6,876 nucleotides of DNA from Candidatus Peregrinibacteria bacterium (GCA_018662075.1 JABJGX010000020.1:1-6876); one strand, 5' to 3'. Positions 1 through 4,948 are shown, counted from the first letter of the stretch. Numbers and translations: made by a program. Notes: generated from the sequence alone by a model not told the origin.

Positions 1-109
1 AAGAAGAACCCAGAGCCACACTGGATACAGTGGTTGTTGCCACCACTGTAAAAGAAAAGCAGTGCACAGAAATGAACCGAGAAATATATACTGAGGCATA
101 GCGCCTCAT
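1..109 (-). CDS. N-terminus of an unrecognised, possibly membrane or exported protein (cut by window edge)
   Basis: An open frame begins with ATG at 109-107, one base after the rsmA stop (TAA-T-ATG), and stays open for 36 codons to the window edge. The visible residues start MRRY, with Arg at 2, 3 and 11. They continue into a mostly apolar, Ser/Thr/Val-rich stretch (about residues 12-34) without Asp, Glu or Lys, which resembles the n- and h-regions of a signal peptide or a first membrane segment. The tight spacing suggests co-transcription with rsmA and perhaps translational coupling, since no Shine-Dalgarno sequence is visible. I do not recognise the family. Two plus-strand frames are also open here (ending at 94 and 101), so the call rests on spacing and composition and is uncertain. 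Confidence 0.45.
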   Translation of the reverse strand, partial: MRRYASVYISRFISVHCFSFTVVATTTVSSVALGSS

Positions 110-110
110 A

Positions 111-911
111 TTATTTTGATGCATTCGCAACCGCTATCCACTCCTGCACACTGAGTGTTTGTGGTCGCCTTGTTTCGTCTATGCTTGCCGCCGAAAGAAG
201 TTCTAAACCTTCAGGGAACGTTGCAAAACTATTGCGCAGCATTTTTCGTTTCATAGAGAATCCGATCTTCGCATACTTCATAACAAGGTCAATAGTTGCA
301 CCGTCTGTTAGTGGCTCTTTGAAGCATTCGATGTGAATAACTGCGGAGTCTACTTTTGGTGGTGGCAAAAAAGATGTTGGTGGAACGTTGCAGACCTTAC
401 TCGGTTCACCAAAAAGCTTCACGATGATGCTAAGTAGGCATTCACTTTTCTTGTCGCAAATTCTGTCGGCAACTTCTTTTTGAATAAGAAGTGTCATGCT
501 TGTCGGTCGTACTTTTGACTCCATCATCGCGTGCCGTAAAAGAGGGGACGTAATGTGATACGGAATGTTCGCGATAATCTTGTAGGGCTCTTCGGGGAAA
601 TCTACTTTCAGTGCGTCGTTATTGATGATAGTGAGGATTGAGCTGTAACCCGTGAATTGTTTGAGGAGGGAGATCATTCGTTCGTCGATCTCTACTGCTG
701 TAACTTTTCCTGCGTTATATAGAAGCTCTCTTGTGAGCACTCCGATTCCAGGACCTATTTCTACAATGTGGTCGTCCTCCTGGATATCGCCAGATGTTAC
801 GATCTCGTCGAGTACCATTTCATCGACAAGGAAGTGTTGACCGAGATCGGTATTAAGCCTCAGAAGGTTATCTGAGCAGTATTGCCGGACTTCTGTAGAG
901 AGACGGGACAT
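111..911 (-). CDS. rsmA: 16S rRNA (adenine1518-N6/adenine1519-N6)-dimethyltransferase RsmA/KsgA
   Basis: RsmA uses S-adenosylmethionine to dimethylate two adjacent adenines in helix 45 near the 3' end of 16S rRNA, a late cytoplasmic step of 30S maturation. The 266-residue product has the usual family length and motifs in order: LGQHFLVD (23-30, the FGQNFL-type N-terminal motif), the SAM-binding motif I EIGPGIGVLTREL (51-63), acidic Glu74 and Glu76 after the second strand, NNDAL (97-101), the catalytic-loop motif IANIPYHITSPLL (113-125, family NxPY), and the C-terminal RKMLRN (222-227). The chosen ATG gives a normal N-terminus. It lies 6 bases after a TATACT box, so the mRNA is probably leaderless. 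The gene is divergent from the aromatic leader operon and is followed one base later by another minus-strand start. Family assignment is firm. Confidence 0.97.
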   Translation of the reverse strand: MSRLSTEVRQYCSDNLLRLNTDLGQHFLVDEMVLDEIVTSGDIQEDDHIVEIGPGIGVLTRELLYNAGKVTAVEIDERMISLLKQFTGYSSILTIINNDALKVDFPEEPYKIIANIPYHITSPLLRHAMMESKVRPTSMTLLIQKEVADRICDKKSECLLSIIVKLFGEPSKVCNVPPTSFLPPPKVDSAVIHIECFKEPLTDGATIDLVMKYAKIGFSMKRKMLRNSFATFPEGLELLSAASIDETRRPQTLSVQEWIAVANASK

Positions 912-917
912 AGCTTT

Positions 918-923
918 AGTATA
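918..923 (-). promoter_or_regulatory. -10 box of a leaderless rsmA promoter
   Basis: On the minus strand TATACT is followed by exactly six bases and then the rsmA ATG. The usual transcription start, about 7 bases after the -10 box, therefore falls on the A of the start codon. No convincing -35 box is seen at 16-18 bases spacing (the sequence there is GGGAAA-like). The box sits between the rsmA start and the rightward promoter at 936-963, so the two promoters lie nearly back to back and may interfere. Confidence 0.6.
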
Positions 924-935
924 GAGAAGTTTCGT

Positions 936-963
936 TTGACTTTCCCTAATTTCGGCTTAGAAT
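936..963 (+). promoter_or_regulatory. Sigma70-type promoter of the aromatic leader/DAHP synthase operon
   Basis: TTGACT (936-941) and TAGAAT (958-963) are separated by 16 bases, each with one mismatch to the consensus hexamers. Transcription should start near 970-971, only 2-3 bases before the leader-peptide ATG at 973. It is the best promoter in the rightward unit, and no comparable one is seen before leader 2 or before the DAHP synthase gene. Confidence 0.75.
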
Positions 964-972
964 GCATTCGAA

Positions 973-1038
973 ATGACCAATCAGACATTTACTTACGGCT
1001 TCTGGAACTTCGCATTTAGTGCGGGGTCAGTGCTGTAA
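973..1038 (+). CDS. Aromatic-rich leader peptide 1 (attenuator sensor, 21 aa)
   Basis: ATG to TAA encodes 21 residues with aromatic residues at Phe6, Tyr8, Phe10, Trp11, Phe13 and Phe15, then the C-terminal tail AGSVL. Six aromatic codons within ten positions, including Trp, point to a sensing peptide whose translation rate reports charged tRNA-Phe, tRNA-Tyr and tRNA-Trp. The same length, aromatic spacing and GSVL end recur in the second copy at 1410-1475. No Shine-Dalgarno sequence precedes the ATG, and the predicted transcript starts 2-3 bases before it, so initiation would be leaderless or nearly so. The peptide gene overlaps the 5' half of the antiterminator (1023-1041), as expected if ribosome position selects the fold. 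The attenuation role is inferred from architecture; the reading frame and codons are seen directly. Confidence 0.85.
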   Translation: MTNQTFTYGFWNFAFSAGSVL

Positions 1039-1076
1039 ACGTGTCTAACTAATTCAATCGTTTAAGTGCTCTCCCC
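1023..1076 (+). promoter_or_regulatory. Predicted antiterminator hairpin, attenuator 1
   Basis: GGGG (1023-1026) can pair with CCCC (1073-1076), 1029-1034 with 1065-1070 (allowing G-U), and TAAACG (1036-1041, including the leader stop codon) with CGTTTA (1059-1064). Between the blocks are a 2x2 internal loop and one bulged G (1035). The 3' side uses most of the terminator's 5' arm (1069-1074), so the two folds exclude each other. A ribosome at the leader stop would cover the 5' side; one stalled at codons 6-11 would leave it free. A small upstream stem, CGCA (1011-1014) with TGCG (1020-1023), may form as well. The pairing was found by eye, without an energy calculation. Confidence 0.65.
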
Positions 1077-1095
1077 AAGCGAAGGAGAGTTTTTT
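1069..1095 (+). terminator. Intrinsic terminator of attenuator 1
   Basis: CTCTCC (1069-1074) pairs with GGAGAG (1084-1089) around a 9-base loop and is followed by six T (1090-1095). It lies after the leader peptide and before the 98-aa gene, the position of an attenuator. Its exact stem and loop recur at 1505-1525. Confidence 0.85.
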
Positions 1096-1116
1096 GTTTC
1101 TATTCAATTTCTTATT

Positions 1117-1413
1117 ATGATTTCTAAGCCACATGTTGACCCAGACGTAATTGTAGTCCGTACAGTGGCTGATTTTATCGATATTGAATCGACAGAGTAC
1201 GTAAACACGAGACGTCGTATAGTTGCTTTACTAGACTCCTCTGTACCGGATAATGCATTGCATATGCCGCACCTTGTACTGAGTTTGAATGGTAGCGAAA
1301 TAGAAAGTCACGCTCCTGATGATTTCTTTGTAGCGGCGCATGGACTTTCTGTCAGTATCCACGATTTAAAATCTGCCATCTCTAGAGCAGAGGCATCTCT
1401 TATAACATTATGA
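1117..1413 (+). CDS. Unrecognised 98-aa protein between two aromatic attenuators
   Basis: I do not recognise this protein. It has 98 residues, no Cys and no Trp, no signal peptide or membrane segment, and an acidic character. There is a basic run TRRR (31-34) and a probable C-terminal helix from about residue 78 to 95. The ATG at 1117 is chosen because the upstream in-frame GTG (1066) lies inside the terminator stem. No Shine-Dalgarno sequence is present; the 27 bases before the ATG are T-rich. Its TGA stop (1411-1413) overlaps the ATG of leader peptide 2 (ATGA), which supports its being translated and suggests coupling. Placement behind its own attenuator and ahead of DAHP synthase implies expression during aromatic amino acid shortage and a possible role in aromatic synthesis, uptake or enzyme control. 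No chorismate mutase or ACT-domain signature is evident to me. Confidence 0.75.
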   Translation: MISKPHVDPDVIVVRTVADFIDIESTEYVNTRRRIVALLDSSVPDNALHMPHLVLSLNGSEIESHAPDDFFVAAHGLSVSIHDLKSAISRAEASLITL

Positions 1414-1475
1414 TCAATCAGACATTTTTTTACGGCTCTTGGCGCTTCACCTATAGTGTGGGGTCAGTGTTGTAA
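1410..1475 (+). CDS. Aromatic-rich leader peptide 2 (attenuator sensor, 21 aa)
   Basis: ATG to TAA encodes 21 residues with Phe6, Phe7, Tyr8, Trp11, Phe13 and Tyr15 and the tail VGSVL. It matches leader 1 at 14 of 21 positions. Aromatic positions 6, 8, 11 and 13 are identical, and position 15 stays aromatic (Phe versus Tyr). Three Phe, two Tyr and one Trp codon mean it can report any aromatic shortage. Unlike leader 1 it has no suitable promoter: a TATAAC at 1401-1406 is too close to the ATG and lacks a -35 box. Instead its ATG overlaps the TGA of the 98-aa gene, so ribosomes are probably delivered by termination-reinitiation. That makes attenuator 2 dependent on transcripts that passed attenuator 1. 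Confidence 0.85.
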   Translation: MINQTFFYGSWRFTYSVGSVL

Positions 1476-1512
1476 ACGTGTCTAATTAATTCAATCGTTT
1501 AGCGCTCTCCCC
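1460..1512 (+). promoter_or_regulatory. Predicted antiterminator hairpin, attenuator 2
   Basis: GGGG (1460-1463) pairs with CCCC (1509-1512), 1466-1470 with 1502-1506, and TAAACG (1473-1478) with CGTTTA (1496-1501), the same fold as in copy 1. Base changes between copies keep pairing: a G-U in copy 1 (1032/1067) is G-C here (1469/1503), and a C-G (1033/1066) is U-G here (1470/1502). In the small upstream stem, G1012-C1022 becomes A1449-T1459. These are few positions, but all three are consistent with conserved structure. Confidence 0.65.
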
Positions 1513-1539
1513 AAGCGAAGGAGAGTTTTATTTATTATT
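1505..1539 (+). terminator. Intrinsic terminator of attenuator 2
   Basis: CTCTCC (1505-1510) and GGAGAG (1520-1525) form the same 6-bp stem and 9-base loop as terminator 1. They are followed by a T-rich tract with interrupting A residues (TTTTATTTATTATT, 1526-1539), so this copy may be leakier. It lies 12 bases before the DAHP synthase ATG. Confidence 0.8.
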
Positions 1540-1551
1540 CCAAAACATCCC

Positions 1552-2559
1552 ATGAGAGAACATATTTCCCCCTTACCATCAGTAGAAGAAATAGCAGACC
1601 GTTACCCTGCAGATACAGAAGCTGTTCAGAGAAATCGTATGCTTATGAGTGCTGTACTCGATGGCACCGATCCGCGCATGCTTGTGCTTACTGGCCCTTG
1701 TTCAGCGTCCAATCCAGAGACTATTGCACGTTTGTCAGAGGATCTTGCCCGTTTTCAAGAGGAGGTTCGCGATAAAATAGTGCTCGGTCTTCGTGTATAC
1801 ATTCAAAAGCCTCGTACAGAACTTGGATGGCCTGGGTCTATCAATATGCCTGATCCAAATGGTCTCCCCGATCTTGTAAAGGGTACTCATCAATGTGCGC
1901 GAATGATGAGTGAAGCCTCTTCGCAAAATCCCATCGCAGACGAGATGCTCTTCACGCATAACAATGGACATTTTTCTCCGTACATTAGTTACACAGCGTT
2001 GGGCGCTCGTAGTGCAGAAGATGGAGAGCACAGGCACATAGCATCTGGTGAAAATATGCCGATCGGTATAAAGAATCCTCGTAGTGGAGACATAGATGAT
2101 GCTGTCAGTGGCGTGGTGACTGTCCAAAATAGTCATGACCATGCTCATTACGGAAACTGGGTTCGTTCTTCAGGAAATCCTAACGCTCATGTCATTCTTC
2201 GTGGCGGGAAGAGGGGAACTAACTTTGGTCCAGATTCCATCTACGAGGCAAGTAAGCTTTTGCTGAAAAAAGAAGTGCAGAATCCTGCCATAGTTGTTGA
2301 TGCGAGTCATGACAACTCTCGTAGTGGTAATGGTAAAGATCCTCGCTTACAGGAGTTTGTCTTGCATAGTGTTGCCCTTGGAAAGCATCTAGAATTAGAG
2401 GGGTATCAGCATGTCAGAGGGCTTATGCTGGAGCACAATATGAAGGAAGGAAATCAGAAAATTTCTTCTCATATGGACCCAGATGTTTCTATTACAGATC
2501 CCTGTATTAGCAATGAAAATATGAAACGAATGGTCCGGGAATTTGCTGAAAAGCTCTAA
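1552..2559 (+). CDS. 3-deoxy-D-arabino-heptulosonate 7-phosphate (DAHP) synthase, AroF/G/H type
   Basis: This enzyme condenses phosphoenolpyruvate with erythrose 4-phosphate to DAHP, the first step of the shikimate pathway to Phe, Tyr and Trp. The 335-residue product resembles the E. coli AroF/G/H class (about 350 residues), including a similar N-terminal extension. Conserved blocks: TGPCS (47-51, metal-ligand Cys50), RVYIQKPRT (81-89), GARS (151-154), IKNP (173-176), ILRGGK (215-220), DASHDNS (250-256, metal-ligand His253), MLEHNMKEGNQ (292-302, Glu294) and SITDPC (313-318, Asp316). Residues 131-147, including THNNGH, differ clearly from the E. coli helix MITPQYLADLMSW. No Shine-Dalgarno sequence precedes the ATG. 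Attenuator 2 lies directly upstream. The stop overlaps the next start (TAATG). Feedback specificity cannot be read from the sequence, so no isozyme symbol is given. Confidence 0.95.
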   Translation: MREHISPLPSVEEIADRYPADTEAVQRNRMLMSAVLDGTDPRMLVLTGPCSASNPETIARLSEDLARFQEEVRDKIVLGLRVYIQKPRTELGWPGSINMPDPNGLPDLVKGTHQCARMMSEASSQNPIADEMLFTHNNGHFSPYISYTALGARSAEDGEHRHIASGENMPIGIKNPRSGDIDDAVSGVVTVQNSHDHAHYGNWVRSSGNPNAHVILRGGKRGTNFGPDSIYEASKLLLKKEVQNPAIVVDASHDNSRSGNGKDPRLQEFVLHSVALGKHLELEGYQHVRGLMLEHNMKEGNQKISSHMDPDVSITDPCISNENMKRMVREFAEKL

Positions 2560-3263
2560 TGGACGTGGTATTATGGAGCGCTATGCACTTGCTAGCGCTC
2601 CTCTTGGCCTTTATTCCCACTGCTTCTGCGTATCCACCAGAAGTACCGCTATTTGAGCAAACAGAGTTTCGAGAGGAATATGGGATGTTTCGCTGGTACC
2701 AAGGATGCTGGTTTCGCGTTCGTCATAATTATGCCTATATCATCTGCTCTCCAGACGGTGGTCCGGTAGACAGGGTTCCGTTGAGTGCTATCCCCGAACT
2801 TATTGAATCGGGTTTACTTCCTGCAGACTCTATGACTGGTAGGCTGGTAGACAGATTATTTGGTAGAACAACTTCTCGTACTCCATCGAACTTCAGGCTG
2901 AGTGCAGGTAGAACCACTGCAGCACCTGGTGATGGAACACGTCTTTCAGATTTATTTGGACGAGGGACGTCTGGCTTTAATGGCTTCTCTGGTTTTGATG
3001 GACTGAACTCATTTGGCTCTGGACTCTTTCAATTTGATGGAATCGGAAGTTTTAACGGTGTTAATTTCAATGGTTCTAGCTTTGGAAGTAATGGAGGAAG
3101 TGGAGAGGGGGATGTAACTGCGGGTGGTAATGGTGAAGGTCCACTTGGGCGGCCACTTGGCTTTGGCTGTAGCGATATTAATGACAGTCAGGATGGAGGC
3201 ATGCTTGGACCTATTCCTTGTACGTCATATCCAGGAGTGTTTGGACCTGTTCCACGGTACTAA
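2559..3263 (+). CDS. Secreted Phe/Gly/Asn-rich protein of unknown function
   Basis: I do not recognise this 234-residue protein. Residues 1-24 look like a Sec signal peptide (hydrophobic core LLALLLAFIP at 11-20, likely cleavage after ASA at 22-24). A compact N-terminal part (about 25-100) is rich in aromatic residues and has Cys50 and Cys63. From about 100 to 190 the chain is low-complexity: two LFGR-[TG]-TS motifs (100-106, 132-138), then FNGF/FDG/FGSG-type segments rich in Gly, Phe, Asn and Ser. The tail has Cys204 and Cys221 and ends with GPIP and GPVP motifs (217-220, 229-232). The Cys pairs suggest disulfides outside the cytoplasm. The ATG overlaps the DAHP synthase stop (TAATG), so it should be in the same transcript and coupled. 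ATG at codon 9 is an alternative start. A surface or adhesive role is only a guess. Confidence 0.85.
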   Translation: MDVVLWSAMHLLALLLAFIPTASAYPPEVPLFEQTEFREEYGMFRWYQGCWFRVRHNYAYIICSPDGGPVDRVPLSAIPELIESGLLPADSMTGRLVDRLFGRTTSRTPSNFRLSAGRTTAAPGDGTRLSDLFGRGTSGFNGFSGFDGLNSFGSGLFQFDGIGSFNGVNFNGSSFGSNGGSGEGDVTAGGNGEGPLGRPLGFGCSDINDSQDGGMLGPIPCTSYPGVFGPVPRY

Positions 3264-3265
3264 TA

Positions 3266-3274
3266 TGGTATAAT
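3266..3274 (+). promoter_or_regulatory. Extended -10 promoter of the SLH-protein gene
   Basis: TGGTATAAT is a perfect extended -10 element (TGn-TATAAT), a class that can work without a -35 box; only a poorly spaced TTGGAC (3241-3246) lies upstream. Nine bases separate the box from the ATG at 3284, giving a transcript with a 5' leader of about 0-3 bases. The box sits inside a short inverted repeat (CGGTA 3255-3259 with TACCG 3275-3279) that could be an operator or chance. Confidence 0.65.
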
Positions 3275-3283
3275 TACCGCGTT

Positions 3284-4948
3284 ATGAATCACGTCTTTAT
3301 TCTTATCGGCCTTCTTGTTCCAAGTCTGACATTTGCCTTGGACTACGATACATCGACGTTGCCGTATACAGATGTACCAAGTGATCATCGAACGCAAGTG
3401 TCGCTTAGTACCCTGACAGAGCTTGGTATTGTTCGTGGAAATCCAGACGGTACTTTTTTGCCGAACACGCCTATTAATAGAGCGGAGTTTATGAAGATTG
3501 CGATGGGACTTCTTCCACCGGTAACTGTGCAGGGGAGCTTGCGCTGTTTCCCCGATGTTGATCCGAACATTTGGTTCGCAGCCCCCGTGTGTAGAGCAAA
3601 AACTCTTGGGATTGTAAGAGGGAATGCGATAGCTGATGTGGATTCGAGTTTGTGGGAATTTGAGCCTATACGCTCAGTAAAATATGAAGAGGCGCTTAAG
3701 ATTCTTTCCAATATTTACAATCTTCCATCGGTGCAAGATGATGACGCCGATTGGTATCAGAAGTATGTGCGTACTGCGAAAAGCATTGGTCTAGAACTTG
3801 ATGATTCCGCTCCAGGATCTGCATTGACCCGTGGCCAAATGGCGCGACTTGTTGTTGCATATATGGCTTATTCTAAAGGAGAACTTGAAGATCTTCGTTA
3901 TGCAGAATCTCACCCGGATATTCCTGTTCGAGTAGTGTTTGATCCACCATCTTCATCTTCGGTCAGCTCTGTTTCATCTTCTGCCTCATCTATGTATTCA
4001 TCAGTTGAGTACGATCCATACATGAGCGATGTCACAAGTACTGATTCTGTATTGATCCTTGGAAAAGTAACCCACGTACTAGGTAGTGCAGAGTTCTTCC
4101 CGAATGCAGAGGGAATCATTGCACATAAGTTTATTATCGATTTAGTCGCTGCAAACTCTTCTATTAGTGTGCTGAATATTTATGATCATGATGGCATTTT
4201 GATTGGAAGAGCATCAGTAGACACTTCAGTGGCTGGCAACACTCGGTATGTTGTGAATGTAAAAAACAAAAATATTGTCTTAGAGCGTCGCGAGCCATAT
4301 AGCATTTATGTTCGTGCAGTTTTGAAAGACCAAGATGCAGGAGGGGTAAGTGGTGGGTCTCTACAAATAGATCAGATCGGAGTGCATGGCGTAGGGTATT
4401 GGAGCTCCAATGACTACACGGTTTTTACCGATGGCAGTGATACGTTTGCTGCATCTACCACTGCTCAGTCTGGTGTGACAGGTATTTCTAATGCAGGAGC
4501 TGCAAACGAGTCTTTGTTCAGTGCAAACAATACCGAGATCGGTGCTTTTTACTTTGAGGGGGTTACCGGTAACAATTCTGCACAGGTAAAACTCATGTCT
4601 ATTATTTTTCAAATAGAGCAGTTTGGCGCTGTCTCACTTTCAGATGCTTTTATGAAGGTTGATGGTAGCTCCGAGCGATTGTCGTGTTCTATTAGTAGTG
4701 ACGAGATTACATGTAGCAGCATGCCAGATAGCTTTGGACGTCTAGACGATGGGCCACGGACACTGCGCATTTTTGCAGATGTATCTGTTCCGGATGATTC
4801 GCAAAAAGCTGCTCTTCGTTTAACGATTAACGACCCAGGGACTATTAGTAGCGCAGGGTCAATTACGTGGTCGGATGGAGCGACAACATTTACATGGATT
4901 GATATTAATATCACTCCGCTTGCACGAGGCACGTATTATTCTAGATAA
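3284..4948 (+). CDS. Secreted S-layer-homology (SLH) domain protein with Ser-rich linker and beta-rich C-terminal region
   Basis: This 554-residue protein is probably exported and anchored in the cell envelope. A short signal peptide (1-18, core VFILIGLLVPSL) is followed by three SLH repeats, about 28-75, 88-145 and 155-197. Diagnostic signatures are YTDVPSDH, GIVRGNPDGTFLP and INRAEFMKIA in repeat 1, CFPDV and GIVRGN in repeat 2, and LTRGQMARLV in repeat 3. SLH triplets typically bind cell-wall-linked polysaccharide. Cys88 and Cys103 in repeat 2 could form a disulfide, as could Cys468 and Cys477. A Ser-rich linker (222-240) leads to about 310 residues of apparently beta-rich sequence with no family I can name. 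The ATG at 3284 is chosen over in-frame upstream codons from 3218 because it follows the extended -10 box and opens a signal peptide; the longer form overlaps the previous gene and buries that peptide. Stop codons of this gene and the helicase gene overlap head-on. Confidence 0.9.
   Translation: MNHVFILIGLLVPSLTFALDYDTSTLPYTDVPSDHRTQVSLSTLTELGIVRGNPDGTFLPNTPINRAEFMKIAMGLLPPVTVQGSLRCFPDVDPNIWFAAPVCRAKTLGIVRGNAIADVDSSLWEFEPIRSVKYEEALKILSNIYNLPSVQDDDADWYQKYVRTAKSIGLELDDSAPGSALTRGQMARLVVAYMAYSKGELEDLRYAESHPDIPVRVVFDPPSSSSVSSVSSSASSMYSSVEYDPYMSDVTSTDSVLILGKVTHVLGSAEFFPNAEGIIAHKFIIDLVAANSSISVLNIYDHDGILIGRASVDTSVAGNTRYVVNVKNKNIVLERREPYSIYVRAVLKDQDAGGVSGGSLQIDQIGVHGVGYWSSNDYTVFTDGSDTFAASTTAQSGVTGISNAGAANESLFSANNTEIGAFYFEGVTGNNSAQVKLMSIIFQIEQFGAVSLSDAFMKVDGSSERLSCSISSDEITCSSMPDSFGRLDDGPRTLRIFADVSVPDDSQKAALRLTINDPGTISSAGSITWSDGATTFTWIDINITPLARGTYYSR

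Larger units (their letters stand above)
973..1095 (+). repeat. Attenuator element, copy 1 of 2 (leader peptide gene plus terminator)
   Basis: This segment aligns with 1410-1531 over its full length with about 16 differences and one single-base gap. The similarity begins exactly at the leader-peptide ATG, ends at the terminator T-run, and does not extend into either flank. The shared unit is thus the regulatory cassette itself, without promoter or gene. Offset between copies is 437 bases. Confidence 0.9.
1410..1529 (+). repeat. Attenuator element, copy 2 of 2
   Basis: This is the second copy of the 973-1095 element, starting exactly at the leader ATG and ending in the terminator T-tract. Most differences lie in the coding half (Thr/Phe, Phe/Ser, Asn/Arg, Ala/Thr, Phe/Tyr, Ala/Val exchanges). 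The region from the GGG codon through the terminator is nearly unchanged, which points to selection on the RNA fold. Confidence 0.9.

Noticed and set aside
2..101. Plus-strand reading frames open from the left edge (ending at 94 and 101)
   Set aside because: They are short and cannot be told from shadows of the minus-strand frame, which has operon-like spacing to rsmA.
92..108. TGAGGC/GCCTCA hairpin as the rsmA terminator
   Set aside because: The stem follows rsmA closely, but no clear T-run follows on the minus strand. It also overlaps the ATG of the open frame starting at 109, so read-through into that gene looks more likely. On the plus strand it is followed by TATTATTTT, so a role ending an unseen plus-strand gene is not fully excluded.
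973..1095. T-box or metabolite riboswitch before the aromatic operon
   Set aside because: No T-box sequence or specifier architecture is visible, the element is only about 120 bases, and the aromatic-codon ORF repeated in both copies explains the conservation better.
1066..1116. Upstream GTG start giving a 115-aa form of the 98-aa gene
   Set aside because: The extra 17 codons lie in the terminator hairpin and T-run, which is repeated at 1505-1529 where it is plainly noncoding relative to DAHP synthase.
1401..1406. TATAAC as a separate promoter for leader 2
   Set aside because: It lies only 3 bases before the ATG, so transcription would start inside or after the start codon, and no -35 box is present.
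1411..1475. TGA read as Gly (alternative Gracilibacteria-type code), extending the 98-aa gene through leader 2
   Set aside because: No gene in the window has an internal TGA, and the region past 1410 is a duplicate of the leader element in a different frame.
1735..2148. Long antisense open frame inside the DAHP synthase gene
   Set aside because: It has no recognisable protein features and lies opposite a firmly identified conserved gene; the same applies to other frames opposite the SLH and helicase genes.
3218..3283. 22-codon N-terminal extension of the SLH protein
   Set aside because: It overlaps the end of the preceding gene, contains the extended -10 promoter, and would bury the signal peptide that starts at 3284.
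4901..4912. Perfect palindrome GATATTAATATC
   Set aside because: It is short, AT-rich and inside SLH coding sequence, with no partner feature; chance is adequate.
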